NCBI RefSeq assembly: GCF_028623165.1
Contig: NZ_CP117768.1
Location: forward strand, 3,162,001 to 3,226,000
Source: Nostoc sp. UHCC 0926
GTDB lineage: Bacteria; Cyanobacteriota; Cyanobacteriia; Cyanobacteriales; Nostocaceae
DNA length: 64,000 nt
Reading direction: 5' to 3'
Below, piece by piece: positions 1 through 9,480 of the stretch. The stretch's first letter is position 1. Each line of letters begins with the position of its first letter. Position numbers and translations under genes: made by a program. The notes beneath the pieces are model-generated. The model searched no databases. It was not told the DNA's origin and saw nothing but the letters and a program-made list of their open reading frames with translations.

Positions 1-996
1 CCTGAGTTTACTGGGCGGCAAAATGTATTTTTTAATGGGCAGGTTTTAGGGTTAAGCCGAGCAGAAATAGAAGCTAAGTTTGACAAAATTGCTTCCTTTG
101 CTGAAATTGGCGATTTTCTTGAACATCCCGTTAAAACCTATTCCAGTGGCATGATAGTAAGACTAGCATTTGCAGTAGTTGCTAATACAGAACCGAGTAT
201 TTTAATTGTAGATGAAGCCTTGGCTGTAGGAGATGCGAAATTCCAAGCTCGCTGTATGAAGCGTATTCGTCAGCTAAAAGAACAAGGAGTGACTATATTA
301 TTCGTTTCTCATGATTCTGGAAACGTCAAGATGTTGTGTAATAGCGCAGTACTGATGAATCATGGAAAAATGCTAGAAATAGGTGAGCCTAAAGAGGTAG
401 TAAACCATTATATTGCTTTATTAAGCTCAGAGAATAATGGGCTTGAGCTTGAACAGCATAATCCAGAAGAGACAAATTTTATTGAAACCAATGCTGGTTT
501 TGTCAAGAATAATCAACAAGACAATTACACATATAGACACGGAAATAAATTAGCTACTATTAATAAAGTTATAATCAATGATTTAAAAGGAAGAGAAATA
601 ACGCAAATAGAAACAGGTAAAATTTTTCAGATTTGCGTTGTCATGCAAGCGCAAGCAGAAATTTCCGATTTAATTGTCGGTATTTCGATTAAAAATTTAA
701 TGGGTTTAGTCATTTATGGAACAAATACTCATCTACAGAAGATAAAATTACCATGTTTAAACCAAGAACAGCAATTAATAGTTAGTTTTCAAGTTCCCTG
801 TTATATGAATAAGGGTATTTATACAGTAACTGTGGGAATACATTCTGAAGAAGGTTTGAGTTATGACTGGATTGATGAACTAGTTGTCTTTGAAGTAAAC
901 AATAGGATCTCGTGTGATGGTGTAGTAGACTTAAATTGTAATATAAACTTTAACAGCGAAACAGATACAGAAACTCTAAGTATCAAAAACTATTAA
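1..996 (+). CDS. Polysaccharide ABC exporter ATP-binding subunit, Wzt type (5' end missing)
   Basis: The reading frame is open from the first base, so the start and the Walker A motif lie upstream of the window. What remains shows the ABC signature in its Wzt form (YSSGM followed by RLAFA, about bases 136-174), Walker B (ILIVDEALAVGD, about 199-234) and the H-loop (FVSHD, about 301-315). About 180 further residues form a beta-rich C-terminal region, as in the carbohydrate-binding domain of Wzt proteins that recognise the finished O-antigen chain before export. By family, it energises export of a lipid-linked glycan across the inner membrane together with a Wzm permease, which must lie upstream. 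The next gene starts 21 bp downstream, so the two are probably co-transcribed. Confidence 0.9.
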   Translation, partial: PEFTGRQNVFFNGQVLGLSRAEIEAKFDKIASFAEIGDFLEHPVKTYSSGMIVRLAFAVVANTEPSILIVDEALAVGDAKFQARCMKRIRQLKEQGVTILFVSHDSGNVKMLCNSAVLMNHGKMLEIGEPKEVVNHYIALLSSENNGLELEQHNPEETNFIETNAGFVKNNQQDNYTYRHGNKLATINKVIINDLKGREITQIETGKIFQICVVMQAQAEISDLIVGISIKNLMGLVIYGTNTHLQKIKLPCLNQEQQLIVSFQVPCYMNKGIYTVTVGIHSEEGLSYDWIDELVVFEVNNRISCDGVVDLNCNINFNSETDTETLSIKNY

Positions 997-1017
997 TGAG
1001 CTTCAAAATAAAGAATT

Positions 1018-2490
1018 ATGACTGAATCAAATAATCCTGAAATTGATGTTGATAATTTGATGCAAAATATCCGTGCAGAGGTCAATAAGCATAAGTCTAA
1101 ATATGTAATATCGAGTCCTGTGAATGATTTTGTAATATCGAAAAACACGACTAATATTAACTATATTGAAGCTTTACTTCAAAATGCACAATCTAGAGCA
1201 TATGTTCGAACCAAGTGGCCTGATAAGCTAAATAGTTTCCCCTTTAATTTAAACCCAAAATTACAAAAATTCATCCTAAAAATTATAAATTTCTTATTTA
1301 AAGATCAACGAGAGGTAAACTTTAATTTAATTAGTTGTTTGAAAGAGTCTGTAACCCTTAATCAACAGCTTTTTGAACAAATTGAGACTTTAAGAGTGCA
1401 GATGGAAGAAGGTCTAGGTGTTACCGATAAGAGAGTTCAAAACCTGGAAGACCGATTAAGTGTTACCGATAAGAGAGTTCAAAACCTGGAAGAGCAACTG
1501 AGAATTATAGATAATAATATCCAAAGTATGGATAACAGCTTCAACACTTTTGATACTTTAGTTAGTAGCTGGTTAACTGATACCAAAGAAGGTTTTGACG
1601 CTGTGAATAGTCGAGTAAAAAAAATAGATGAGCATCTGAAATCTGTGGATAATCATATCCAAAATATGAATAACTACTTGAGTGCTATAGATGAGCGTTA
1701 TGCAAGAAACGATATTTACCTAAAGAATGACTTAATCCAGCAGAAGCGTTTGATTAGTCTTTTCTTAGAAGAAGCACAGCGACGTTTGCCAGAACCTTTT
1801 AATCAAGAGCAATTGCAAACTTTGGTTAGTGAAGACCAGCATTCACTAGATGCTTTTTATGTTGCTTTGGAAGACCAGTTTCGGGGTAGCCGTGAGGAAA
1901 TAAAGAATCGATTAATTACTCATATTTCATTGGTAGAAAAAGCAATCACATCCACGGGAAATGCCCCTATAGTTGATATAGGGTGTGGTCGGGGTGAATG
2001 GATTGATTTACTATCCAGCCAAGGCTTTGAAGCATCTGGAATTGACATTAATGTTGCTATGGTACAGCAATGTCAAAGTCTTGGTCTTGACGCTGTTTTA
2101 GGTGATGGACTGGAATATTTACGTTCTTTGCCAGATAATTCCTTGGCTGCTGTTTCTTCATTTCACGTCATTGAGCATTTGCAATTGCAAAAGCTTGTTT
2201 CTTTAATTAATGAAATGCTACGTGTGCTGCGTTCTGGCGGGGTTTTAATTTTAGAGACACCAAATCCAGAAAATCTAATAGTGGGAGCTTGTAATTTTTA
2301 TCTAGATCCAACCCATCGCAACCCGATTCCACCACCAACAGCAAAGTTCATACTAGAAAGTCGGGGATTTGTTCAAGTTGAAATTCGACGTCTCCATCCA
2401 ATGACTGAAAACCATAATCTAGAAAATGCATTTTTGAATAGTTTGTTGCTTGGTTGTCAGGATTACGCAGTTATTGGATGGAAGGCATAA
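1018..2490 (+). CDS. Coiled-coil SAM-dependent methyltransferase of glycan cluster
   Basis: This is a 490-residue protein. The N-terminal 100 residues are unassigned. Residues about 105-245 are heptad-rich and predicted coiled coil. The C-terminal part is a class I methyltransferase: motif I VDIGCGRGEW at about 319-328, the acidic ASGID stretch after it, and FHVIEHL at about 382. An exact 34-bp repeat 42 bp apart (1418-1451 and 1460-1493) encodes two consecutive 14-residue heptad pairs (VTDKRVQNLE). It sits directly behind a Wzt-type ATPase. In WbdD-type systems a coiled-coil methyltransferase caps the glycan and measures chain length. That role is inferred here from architecture and neighbourhood; the methyl acceptor is unknown. 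Confidence 0.8.
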   Translation: MTESNNPEIDVDNLMQNIRAEVNKHKSKYVISSPVNDFVISKNTTNINYIEALLQNAQSRAYVRTKWPDKLNSFPFNLNPKLQKFILKIINFLFKDQREVNFNLISCLKESVTLNQQLFEQIETLRVQMEEGLGVTDKRVQNLEDRLSVTDKRVQNLEEQLRIIDNNIQSMDNSFNTFDTLVSSWLTDTKEGFDAVNSRVKKIDEHLKSVDNHIQNMNNYLSAIDERYARNDIYLKNDLIQQKRLISLFLEEAQRRLPEPFNQEQLQTLVSEDQHSLDAFYVALEDQFRGSREEIKNRLITHISLVEKAITSTGNAPIVDIGCGRGEWIDLLSSQGFEASGIDINVAMVQQCQSLGLDAVLGDGLEYLRSLPDNSLAAVSSFHVIEHLQLQKLVSLINEMLRVLRSGGVLILETPNPENLIVGACNFYLDPTHRNPIPPPTAKFILESRGFVQVEIRRLHPMTENHNLENAFLNSLLLGCQDYAVIGWKA

Positions 2491-2503
2491 ATCGGGTATA
2501 GCT

Positions 2504-5500
2504 ATGAAAATCTTAATTTGTAATGAGCGATTTTTATTTCGTTTTGGTCTAGATCGTGTCCTGATCATGATAGGAAAAAGCATGGCAGAGCGGGGACATC
2601 ATGTTTACATGATGGGGTCTCGGTGTGATCAACATATAGTAAAGCAGTTCGCAAAAAAAATCATTTCCATACCACCAGATCCAGATGATTACGCTAATTC
2701 TAATGAGTTTACAGCCCAGTGGCTTTCTAGCCACTGGGATAGCTTGTTTTCCAATACTGAACAACCAGACGCGATAGTTATTGGAGGTTGGCCGTTTTTT
2801 CAGGCAATTGATTTCTTTTCTAGAGTTTGCAAGAACGTTGTTTTCATTGACCCTGGTGCAGTACCACTTGATAGTTTGAGTGGTCATGGGCTATTTATTC
2901 AACAGAAGCTAAGACATCTGCGCCGTCATTATTTGAGGCAGACCACAGGAATACTCCCTATTAGTGAATTCATTGCTAAATCTCAAAGTATACCTGATCG
3001 GGGTTCTAGCAACGGTATTCAGACTGTATTATTAGGAGCCGACCATATGGCACTATCCATTTGGCAAGCACAAATGGTTGGTCAAGGTAAAAGTCATGGT
3101 GCGAGTTTATCATTGGTTGAGAAATTACAAAAAAAAGGAAAAATTTTCATTCTAAACCTTGGGCGCTGGGAGCCTGGTTGTTATAAGAACTCTGAAGCTT
3201 GTTTTGATATTATGCGCCAGCTAGTCCAGGGACATCCACAAGTTGTGTTGCTGGTGTTAACGGATGTAAAAAGCATTAATATCCCAGGAGACCTAAAAGA
3301 GTACGTTCAGCCTATTGGATTTCCGGATGATGCGGAACTTCAAGAAATTATGAAACTTACCACACTGGGAATATCAGTGTCTTTGTGGGAAGGTTTTAAC
3401 TTACCATTGGCAGAAATGCAATGGTTACAAAGGCCTACTTTAGCATTCAATCTTGCTGCTCATCCTGAAGTTGTCGTACATCCTTGGTTCCTCTGTGCCG
3501 ACATAGCCGAGATGGTAGAAAAGGGTGATGTCATCTTATCTAATAGCATACCTAGTGAAGCTATTAGTACAGATAATTACGAGAAATTTCGGTCACAATT
3601 TCGCTGGGAGACTGTAGTTCAGAAATATTGTCACTATTTAGAGAGTACGGTGCAGGCAACTCAACAGATATCAAACAACAAAACGTATCGTCATCTTGAT
3701 AGTCCACTTTTTATTATAGATGTTACTAATAGCTGCCGAGACCCTGCGAATTCTGGTGTTATTAGGGTAACTCGACAACTTTGCCGTACTCTACAGAAGT
3801 ATTATGATTTAGTATTTGTGGTTTGGGATTTTACAGCACAGCGTTATACACTACCTTCGCAAAGTGGTTACTCCCAGTTGGAAAAGTTTAACGGTCCCGA
3901 AATTCCAATTGTGGGAAAAGATATACTCAACCGTTTTGGAAAAATATCGCTGGATGAATTTCTTTCAATTGAACCTAGTATGCAAGGACAACCTGCGTTA
4001 CTATTATTTTCAGAAATAATTTTAGATCCACGTGGTGCAACAGCTCTTGCTTACGCCAAACAAAAGCAGTGGAAGACGGCTGCTATTTTATATGACCTTA
4101 TTCCAGTGATGTATCCAGAGTTTTGCAGTAACTCTGTAAGTTCACTTTTTCCTCCATATTTGGAGATGTTAGCTGGAATCGATATTATTATCCCTATTTC
4201 GGAATTTTCTGCCCAATGTGTTTTGGATTATTGGCAACAACGTAAAAACTCCTATGGCAAAGTCTGCACTGCATTATTACCAGGGCAATTTGGACAGCAT
4301 TCCCGCAATATAAAGATACCTAACTTGCAGTCGAGTACTGTACAGATGCTGTGTGTTTCTACTTTAGAGCCGCGCAAAAATCATCTGACACTCTTAAAAG
4401 CCTGTGGAATTCTGGCAAAAGAACACCCTGAGATAAACTGGCAACTAACACTGGTAGGAAATCGCTACGAAGGTGCGCCAGAGATATACAAAGCTGTAGA
4501 GCAGGCATCAGCTAAAGATACTCGTATTCATTGGCTGGGAATAGTAGATGATGATACCTTGAATCGATTGTATGAAGAAGCCACGTTTACCATTTACAGT
4601 TCGCTGGTTGAGGGCTTTGGAATGCCTATTTTGGAAAGCATTTGGCATGGAAGAGCGTGTCTGTGTCATTCCCAAGGGGTAATGGCAGAACTAGCAGTTG
4701 GAGGTGGTTGTTTAGTAGTCGATATGACTGATGCCAAAGCAATTGCCCAAGCTATTTACACCTTGTCATCTGATAAAAATTTGCTTACTGAACTGTCCCA
4801 GGCATCGTGCAGCCGCCAACTCAAACATTGGGAAGATTATGCTACAGAAGTTTTAACTATTTTGGGTTTGGAGAAGATGCAAGCTACAAACTTAAGTAGG
4901 GGTAACATCAACCTTCTTAATACAATTCACTACGAGGAATTAATATACCCTAACTGCCTACTTGAACGTTGGCAAATGACAGATTCAGAGCGGATGGCGT
5001 TGACTGGTTTACTGGCAAGGCATCAACCCAAATGTAGCATCGAGATTGGTACTTATTTTGGTGGTAGTCTGTCTCTGATTGCACAGTACTCACAGATGGT
5101 ATTTTCTATTGACATAGATCATGAAGTACCTTTACGGGTACCAGCTATGGAGAATGTCAGCTTTTTGATTGCACCATCCCAGACTGTATTGCCACTGCTA
5201 TTTCAAGCACTTGATGAAGCAAATATACCAATCGATTTCTTGCTCATCGACGGTGATCACACTGCTGATGGAGTTCGTAGGGACATTGAGACTGTTTTGA
5301 CTTATGTACCTAAGCAACCGATGTTTGTGATGATGTATGATTCTTTTAACCCAGAGTGTCGGCGCGCAATCATGACTGCAAAGTGGCAAGATTCACCGTA
5401 TGTAACGTGGATTGATGTGGATTTTGTCCCGGGACGTATCATTGAGGGTGACAATGTATTCAAAGGTGAAATGTGGGGAGGACTGGCGCTGGCACTATTG

Positions 5501-5584
5501 TCTCCCAGAGGACGGGATGGCTATCTCACCATTTCTGCATCGGCAAATATTTTTTATGAATTAGCGCTCAAATCGCGCAGTTGA
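2504..5584 (+). CDS. Triple-domain glycosyltransferase-glycosyltransferase-methyltransferase fusion
   Basis: The reading frame is open from 2450, but ATG 2504 (MKILICNERF) is preferred: it lies 13 bp after the upstream stop and removes a 41-bp overlap. The product is about 1026 residues. Residues 1-390 form a GT-B glycosyltransferase with a GT4-like EGFNLPLAEM motif. Residues about 400-800 form a second GT4 domain with STLEPRKNHLTLL near 620 and EGFGMPILES near 703. Residues about 835-1026 resemble CmcI/methyltransferase-24 enzymes, with IEIGTYFGGSLSLIA near 845 and FLLIDGDHTADGVRRDIE near 912. One polypeptide therefore probably adds two sugars and methylates one product. Donor and acceptor sugars cannot be read from sequence. 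Confidence 0.85.
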   Translation: MKILICNERFLFRFGLDRVLIMIGKSMAERGHHVYMMGSRCDQHIVKQFAKKIISIPPDPDDYANSNEFTAQWLSSHWDSLFSNTEQPDAIVIGGWPFFQAIDFFSRVCKNVVFIDPGAVPLDSLSGHGLFIQQKLRHLRRHYLRQTTGILPISEFIAKSQSIPDRGSSNGIQTVLLGADHMALSIWQAQMVGQGKSHGASLSLVEKLQKKGKIFILNLGRWEPGCYKNSEACFDIMRQLVQGHPQVVLLVLTDVKSINIPGDLKEYVQPIGFPDDAELQEIMKLTTLGISVSLWEGFNLPLAEMQWLQRPTLAFNLAAHPEVVVHPWFLCADIAEMVEKGDVILSNSIPSEAISTDNYEKFRSQFRWETVVQKYCHYLESTVQATQQISNNKTYRHLDSPLFIIDVTNSCRDPANSGVIRVTRQLCRTLQKYYDLVFVVWDFTAQRYTLPSQSGYSQLEKFNGPEIPIVGKDILNRFGKISLDEFLSIEPSMQGQPALLLFSEIILDPRGATALAYAKQKQWKTAAILYDLIPVMYPEFCSNSVSSLFPPYLEMLAGIDIIIPISEFSAQCVLDYWQQRKNSYGKVCTALLPGQFGQHSRNIKIPNLQSSTVQMLCVSTLEPRKNHLTLLKACGILAKEHPEINWQLTLVGNRYEGAPEIYKAVEQASAKDTRIHWLGIVDDDTLNRLYEEATFTIYSSLVEGFGMPILESIWHGRACLCHSQGVMAELAVGGGCLVVDMTDAKAIAQAIYTLSSDKNLLTELSQASCSRQLKHWEDYATEVLTILGLEKMQATNLSRGNINLLNTIHYEELIYPNCLLERWQMTDSERMALTGLLARHQPKCSIEIGTYFGGSLSLIAQYSQMVFSIDIDHEVPLRVPAMENVSFLIAPSQTVLPLLFQALDEANIPIDFLLIDGDHTADGVRRDIETVLTYVPKQPMFVMMYDSFNPECRRAIMTAKWQDSPYVTWIDVDFVPGRIIEGDNVFKGEMWGGLALALLSPRGRDGYLTISASANIFYELALKSRS

Positions 5585-5613
5585 TATTATTTATATTTAT
5601 ATTTACAGTACCT

Positions 5614-7323
5614 ATGATCAACAAAATACTCATTTGTAGTAATTTCTATCCACCATTTTTTATAGGTGGTGCCGAAATTATTGCCCATGAACAAGCGTGT
5701 CAATTGAGAAATGCTGGTTACGAAGTGGCCGTTTTCTGTGCCAAACATGATGATAGCCGTCACCGTTATTCAATGATACGGGAAACTTTTGATGGACTGC
5801 AAGTATTTCGAGTTATTCAACATGCACAAGACTATCATGTTGATAATAATTTTTATAAACCAGCTATCAATAAACTGTTTAATACAATAATTGATGAGTT
5901 CCAACCAGATGTTGTTCATTTTCACAATATTATTGGCTTATCATTAGGAATTGTGGAGATAGCATATAGACGCAAAATTAGAACTGTACTAACCTTGCAT
6001 GATCATTGGGGATTTTGTTTCAAAAATACGTTATTGAAAGAATACGACATCGTTTGCAAAGATTTTTCTCAGTGTGAAGAGTGTTTGCCAGAGTTACTGG
6101 ATAACCAACAGCGACGGCTTCATATCCGGATGCGTAATGATTACATTGCCTTACAACTCAGCAAGGTAGATCAATTCGTATCACCTAGTTCCTATCTAAC
6201 ATCAGCCTATATTAAAGCAGGTTTTTCATCAGATAGGCTTACTGTAATATCTTATGGTATTGATGTTAAACGCTTTTCCCAAATTACAAAGAAATTGCCT
6301 GAAGATGTGATGCGGTTTACTTTTATTGGATATTTAGGTATTCATAAAGGTATTCATGTTTTGATGGCATCTATCAAGCTGCTGTTACAAGGTGGTTATC
6401 TTGGTAATCTTTGTACAGTGAATATTGTTGGTGTAGGGGGAATGACTGAAGACCTAGAAAAATTTATCACCGAAAACCAATTAAGCTCTGTTGTAAAACT
6501 ATGGGGAAAAGTCAAGCACTCTCAAATTGAAAGTGTTTACCAATCTACCGACGTATTAGTGATACCATCTGTATGGCCTGAGAATGAGCCAGTAACAATT
6601 CTTGAAGCTATGGCTGCTCGTATACCTATACTTGCGTCTGCACTAGGCGGTAATCTTGATCTTGTAGTCAATGGAGTTAATGGTTATCTTTTCGCCTCAG
6701 GTAATGCTCAAATGCTTGCAGAGAAGATGGTTGACATGGCTCTCGACCATGCTCGCGTTGAGTTAATGGGACAAAATGCTTATAAGTGCGTAGCTAAGGA
6801 TACTCTGGAAAATTATGTGCAGCAAATTACTCAAGTTTATCAAGAAAAAAAGTGTGTATCAAATCCGGTTATAAATCGGGTTATTCTATGTAGTGGTAAG
6901 CACGTTTCACCAGAATGTTTCCGTGCCATTTCTCATTTTAACCAGACTAACCATAGCACTTGCTACAAGTTTATTATGAGTGACTGGATTAGTTCTGAAG
7001 ATTGGGATTTAGTTGATCTGCTGTGGATAGTTGATGATAAAGGCGATAAACAAGATATTGTCAATGCTCTGAAAATAGGGCGACCATTACTAGTTCCTGA
7101 GAGTAATCATCAACTTGTAGAACTGTGTCGCTCTAGTCAATCTGGACTGTTTTATGCAGATGAGATGGAAGCAGAAGCTTGTCTCAAATATCTCATTGGT
7201 GAAAAATCTATCTCAAGTGCTCTCGGTCGAAATGCTAAAAATTACTTTGAAAATAATAGTTTTCAGTTGAGCAATTTTTGGCGAGGGCGTAGTCAGCTAG
7301 CTTTCTTAAATTCAGTTTTTTAA
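5614..7323 (+). CDS. Glycosyltransferase family 4 protein with C-terminal extension
   Basis: The frame opens with a TTG at 5581 that overlaps the previous stop. ATG 5614 (MINKILICSNFYPP) gives the usual GT4 N-terminus and is chosen, for about 569 residues. The N-terminal Rossmann domain has the GGAEIIAHEQACQL signature of glycogen-synthase-like GT4 enzymes. The C-terminal domain has GYLGIHKGIHVL (about 239) and PENEPVTILEAMAA (about 320), containing the E-x7-E donor-binding motif. About 140 residues after the GT4 fold look like a second, degenerate GT-B C-terminal half; its role is unknown. It follows the triple fusion closely and is probably in the same operon. The sugar is not predictable. 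Confidence 0.87.
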   Translation: MINKILICSNFYPPFFIGGAEIIAHEQACQLRNAGYEVAVFCAKHDDSRHRYSMIRETFDGLQVFRVIQHAQDYHVDNNFYKPAINKLFNTIIDEFQPDVVHFHNIIGLSLGIVEIAYRRKIRTVLTLHDHWGFCFKNTLLKEYDIVCKDFSQCEECLPELLDNQQRRLHIRMRNDYIALQLSKVDQFVSPSSYLTSAYIKAGFSSDRLTVISYGIDVKRFSQITKKLPEDVMRFTFIGYLGIHKGIHVLMASIKLLLQGGYLGNLCTVNIVGVGGMTEDLEKFITENQLSSVVKLWGKVKHSQIESVYQSTDVLVIPSVWPENEPVTILEAMAARIPILASALGGNLDLVVNGVNGYLFASGNAQMLAEKMVDMALDHARVELMGQNAYKCVAKDTLENYVQQITQVYQEKKCVSNPVINRVILCSGKHVSPECFRAISHFNQTNHSTCYKFIMSDWISSEDWDLVDLLWIVDDKGDKQDIVNALKIGRPLLVPESNHQLVELCRSSQSGLFYADEMEAEACLKYLIGEKSISSALGRNAKNYFENNSFQLSNFWRGRSQLAFLNSVF

Positions 7324-7339
7324 AAGCAGGGTTATCACT

Positions 7340-8311
7340 ATGAGTCAAAAAGCCCTTATAACGGGTTTAACTGGACAAGATGGTTCCTATCTTGCCGAAC
7401 TCCTCTTAACAAAAAGTTATCAAGTATTCGGTCTAGTTCGCCGTTCGAGCACCAGCAATCTAGAGCGTATTAATCACCTTTCAGACAAGATTCAAATCTT
7501 ATCAGGTGACCTTCTGGATCAATCTTCCTTGATGGATGTAATTGCAGAATCACAACCTGATGAAATCTATAACCTTGCTTCTCAAAGCTACGTCCCCCTT
7601 TCTTGGACTCAACCAGCCCTTACTGCTGAGTACACTGCCCTTGGTGTCTCCCGTCTCTTAGAATCCATCCGTCGCTGCAAACCTGATGCCAGATTTTACC
7701 AAGCATCCAGTAGTGAAGTTTTTGGCCAACCTGATGAATCGCCCCAAACTGAACGCACCGCCTTCCGTCCTCGTAACCCCTATGGTGTTGCCAAAGCTTA
7801 CGCCCACTGGATGACCATTAACTATCGGCAAAAATACAATCTCTATACCTGCTGCGGTATTACCTACACTCATGAATCCCCTCGACGTGGGACAGAATTT
7901 GTATTTCGCAAAATCACGCACGCAGCTGCTCAAATTAAACTGGGTTTAGCAAATGAACTAAAATTAGGCAATCTAGATGCCTGTCGTGACTGGTGCTATG
8001 CTAAGGATGCTGTTTACGCTATGTGGCTGATGTTGCAGCAAGCACAACCTGATGACTATATCATCGCTAGTGGTGAAACTCACTCTGTCAGAGAACTTGT
8101 TGAGTGTGCTTTTAACTGCGTTGGTTTAAACTGGCAAGATTATGTTTCAGTTGACCCTGCTTTTTATCGCTCTGATGAACCAGTGCAGTTAGTTGGTTCC
8201 ATTAATAAAATTAAGACGGAGTTAGATTGGCAGCCTCAGTATTCCTTTGAGCAATTGGTTGAGTTAATGGTTGATTATGATTTAAAAAAATTGAGCATCG
8301 TTGGAGCTTAA
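7340..8311 (+). CDS. gmd: GDP-mannose 4,6-dehydratase
   Basis: This 323-residue extended SDR enzyme converts GDP-mannose to GDP-4-dehydro-6-deoxymannose, the common precursor of GDP-fucose, GDP-rhamnose and GDP-perosamine. The NADP-binding GxxGxxG is TGLTGQDG at residues 8-15. The active site shows SSSEVFG near 124 and YGVAK near 148-152 (Tyr-x3-Lys). HESPRRGTEFVFRKI is the family-specific stretch that precedes the tetramer and NADP contacts. It lies between glycosyltransferases, 16 bp after one and 8 bp before the next. No GDP-fucose synthase (fcl) or RMD reductase is present in the window, so the final sugar remains open. Confidence 0.93.
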   Translation: MSQKALITGLTGQDGSYLAELLLTKSYQVFGLVRRSSTSNLERINHLSDKIQILSGDLLDQSSLMDVIAESQPDEIYNLASQSYVPLSWTQPALTAEYTALGVSRLLESIRRCKPDARFYQASSSEVFGQPDESPQTERTAFRPRNPYGVAKAYAHWMTINYRQKYNLYTCCGITYTHESPRRGTEFVFRKITHAAAQIKLGLANELKLGNLDACRDWCYAKDAVYAMWLMLQQAQPDDYIIASGETHSVRELVECAFNCVGLNWQDYVSVDPAFYRSDEPVQLVGSINKIKTELDWQPQYSFEQLVELMVDYDLKKLSIVGA

Positions 8312-8319
8312 ACATTTTA

Positions 8320-9480
8320 ATGCTAAAAGTTGTAGTTGATGCCACCCCAATGGATTCAAAACCCAGTGGGGTTGGCTTTTATGTTGCTAATTTAATATGT
8401 GCTCTTGAGATATTACAAAAAGAGGAAAATTTTCAATTAGGAGTAATCTATCAACCACGTTTAAAAAAGTGGCTTCGGAGTGACTTCAGTTTTCCTGAAT
8501 CCCTGAAACATTATTCTCAACGGCATCTTCTGCCTTTACCTGTAAGAATTTCAGATTTATTATTAGCTTTAGCTTTTAAACCTAGTTTATCTTACTTTGA
8601 AAAATATTTTGGTTTCCCAGATATACTACATGGTACAAATTACTCAGTTTATCCATATCAAAATATTTTAAAGGTAATGAATATATACGATCTGACTTTT
8701 ATTAAATATCCTAACTATATAGATTCAGTCGTAAAAAAATATACAGAAAAGGTAAAGCGCTGTTTACAGTGGACAGATTTAGTTTTAACAATTTCAGAAA
8801 ACTCTAAAAAAGATATTATTGAATATTTGAAAGTAGACCCCAAAAAAGTCTATGTCACACCTTTAGCTAGTCGCTACTATCCTAATTATTTGTCTGAAGA
8901 AATTACCCAAAGTCTAGAAAAGCAAGCTAATTATAATTTTTCCAAACCATATCTACTTTTTGTCAGCACAATAGAACCACGAAAAAATATTAATACTATA
9001 ATCACAGCTTTTAATTTTTTAAAAGAAAAATATCAAATTGAACATCAATTAATATTGATTGGTAAGAAAGGATGGAATTACGAACCGATATTCGCAGCTA
9101 TTGAGAATTCACCTTGGGCAAACCAAATTCATCATCTTAATTACCTATCTAATGAATTAGTTGCATTATTTTACTCAAAAGCTGATGTCTTTGTTTATCC
9201 ATCTCATTACGAAGGGTTTGGTTTACCCGTATTGGAAGCAATGACTCTAGGCGCTCCTGTGATCAGTTCCAATACTTCCTCTATTCCAGAAGTTACAGGA
9301 GATGCAGCTATTCTAATTGACCCTAATAACCCTATGCAACTAGCGGAAGCCATACTGAAAGTAATCAGTGATTCCCAGTTACGCCAAGAATTAATTAATA
9401 AAGGTAGAGCCAGAGCAAAATTATTTTCTTGGGAAAGAACGGGAAAAGAAACATTAAACGCTTATAGAACCATTCTTTAA
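8320..9480 (+). CDS. Glycosyltransferase family 4 protein
   Basis: This is a 386-residue GT4 enzyme of the mannosyltransferase-like type. The N-terminal domain begins KVVVDATPMDSKPSGVGFY, with the acceptor-side glycine loop. The C-terminal domain has STIEPRKNINTIITAF near 215 and YEGFGLPVLEAM near 298, including the E-x7-E motif. It is followed by the typical SSIPEVTGDAAILIDP stretch. The stop overlaps the start of the next gene by one base (TAATG), which implies translational coupling. The A+T-rich codon usage contrasts with the more G+C-balanced gene that follows. Linkage and sugar are unknown; GDP-mannose is a common donor in this subfamily but is not proven here. Confidence 0.88.
   Translation: MLKVVVDATPMDSKPSGVGFYVANLICALEILQKEENFQLGVIYQPRLKKWLRSDFSFPESLKHYSQRHLLPLPVRISDLLLALAFKPSLSYFEKYFGFPDILHGTNYSVYPYQNILKVMNIYDLTFIKYPNYIDSVVKKYTEKVKRCLQWTDLVLTISENSKKDIIEYLKVDPKKVYVTPLASRYYPNYLSEEITQSLEKQANYNFSKPYLLFVSTIEPRKNINTIITAFNFLKEKYQIEHQLILIGKKGWNYEPIFAAIENSPWANQIHHLNYLSNELVALFYSKADVFVYPSHYEGFGLPVLEAMTLGAPVISSNTSSIPEVTGDAAILIDPNNPMQLAEAILKVISDSQLRQELINKGRARAKLFSWERTGKETLNAYRTIL

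Noticed and set aside
2549-2887. Minus-strand open frame inside the fusion gene
   Set aside because: It is the antisense shadow of a well-supported glycosyltransferase domain.
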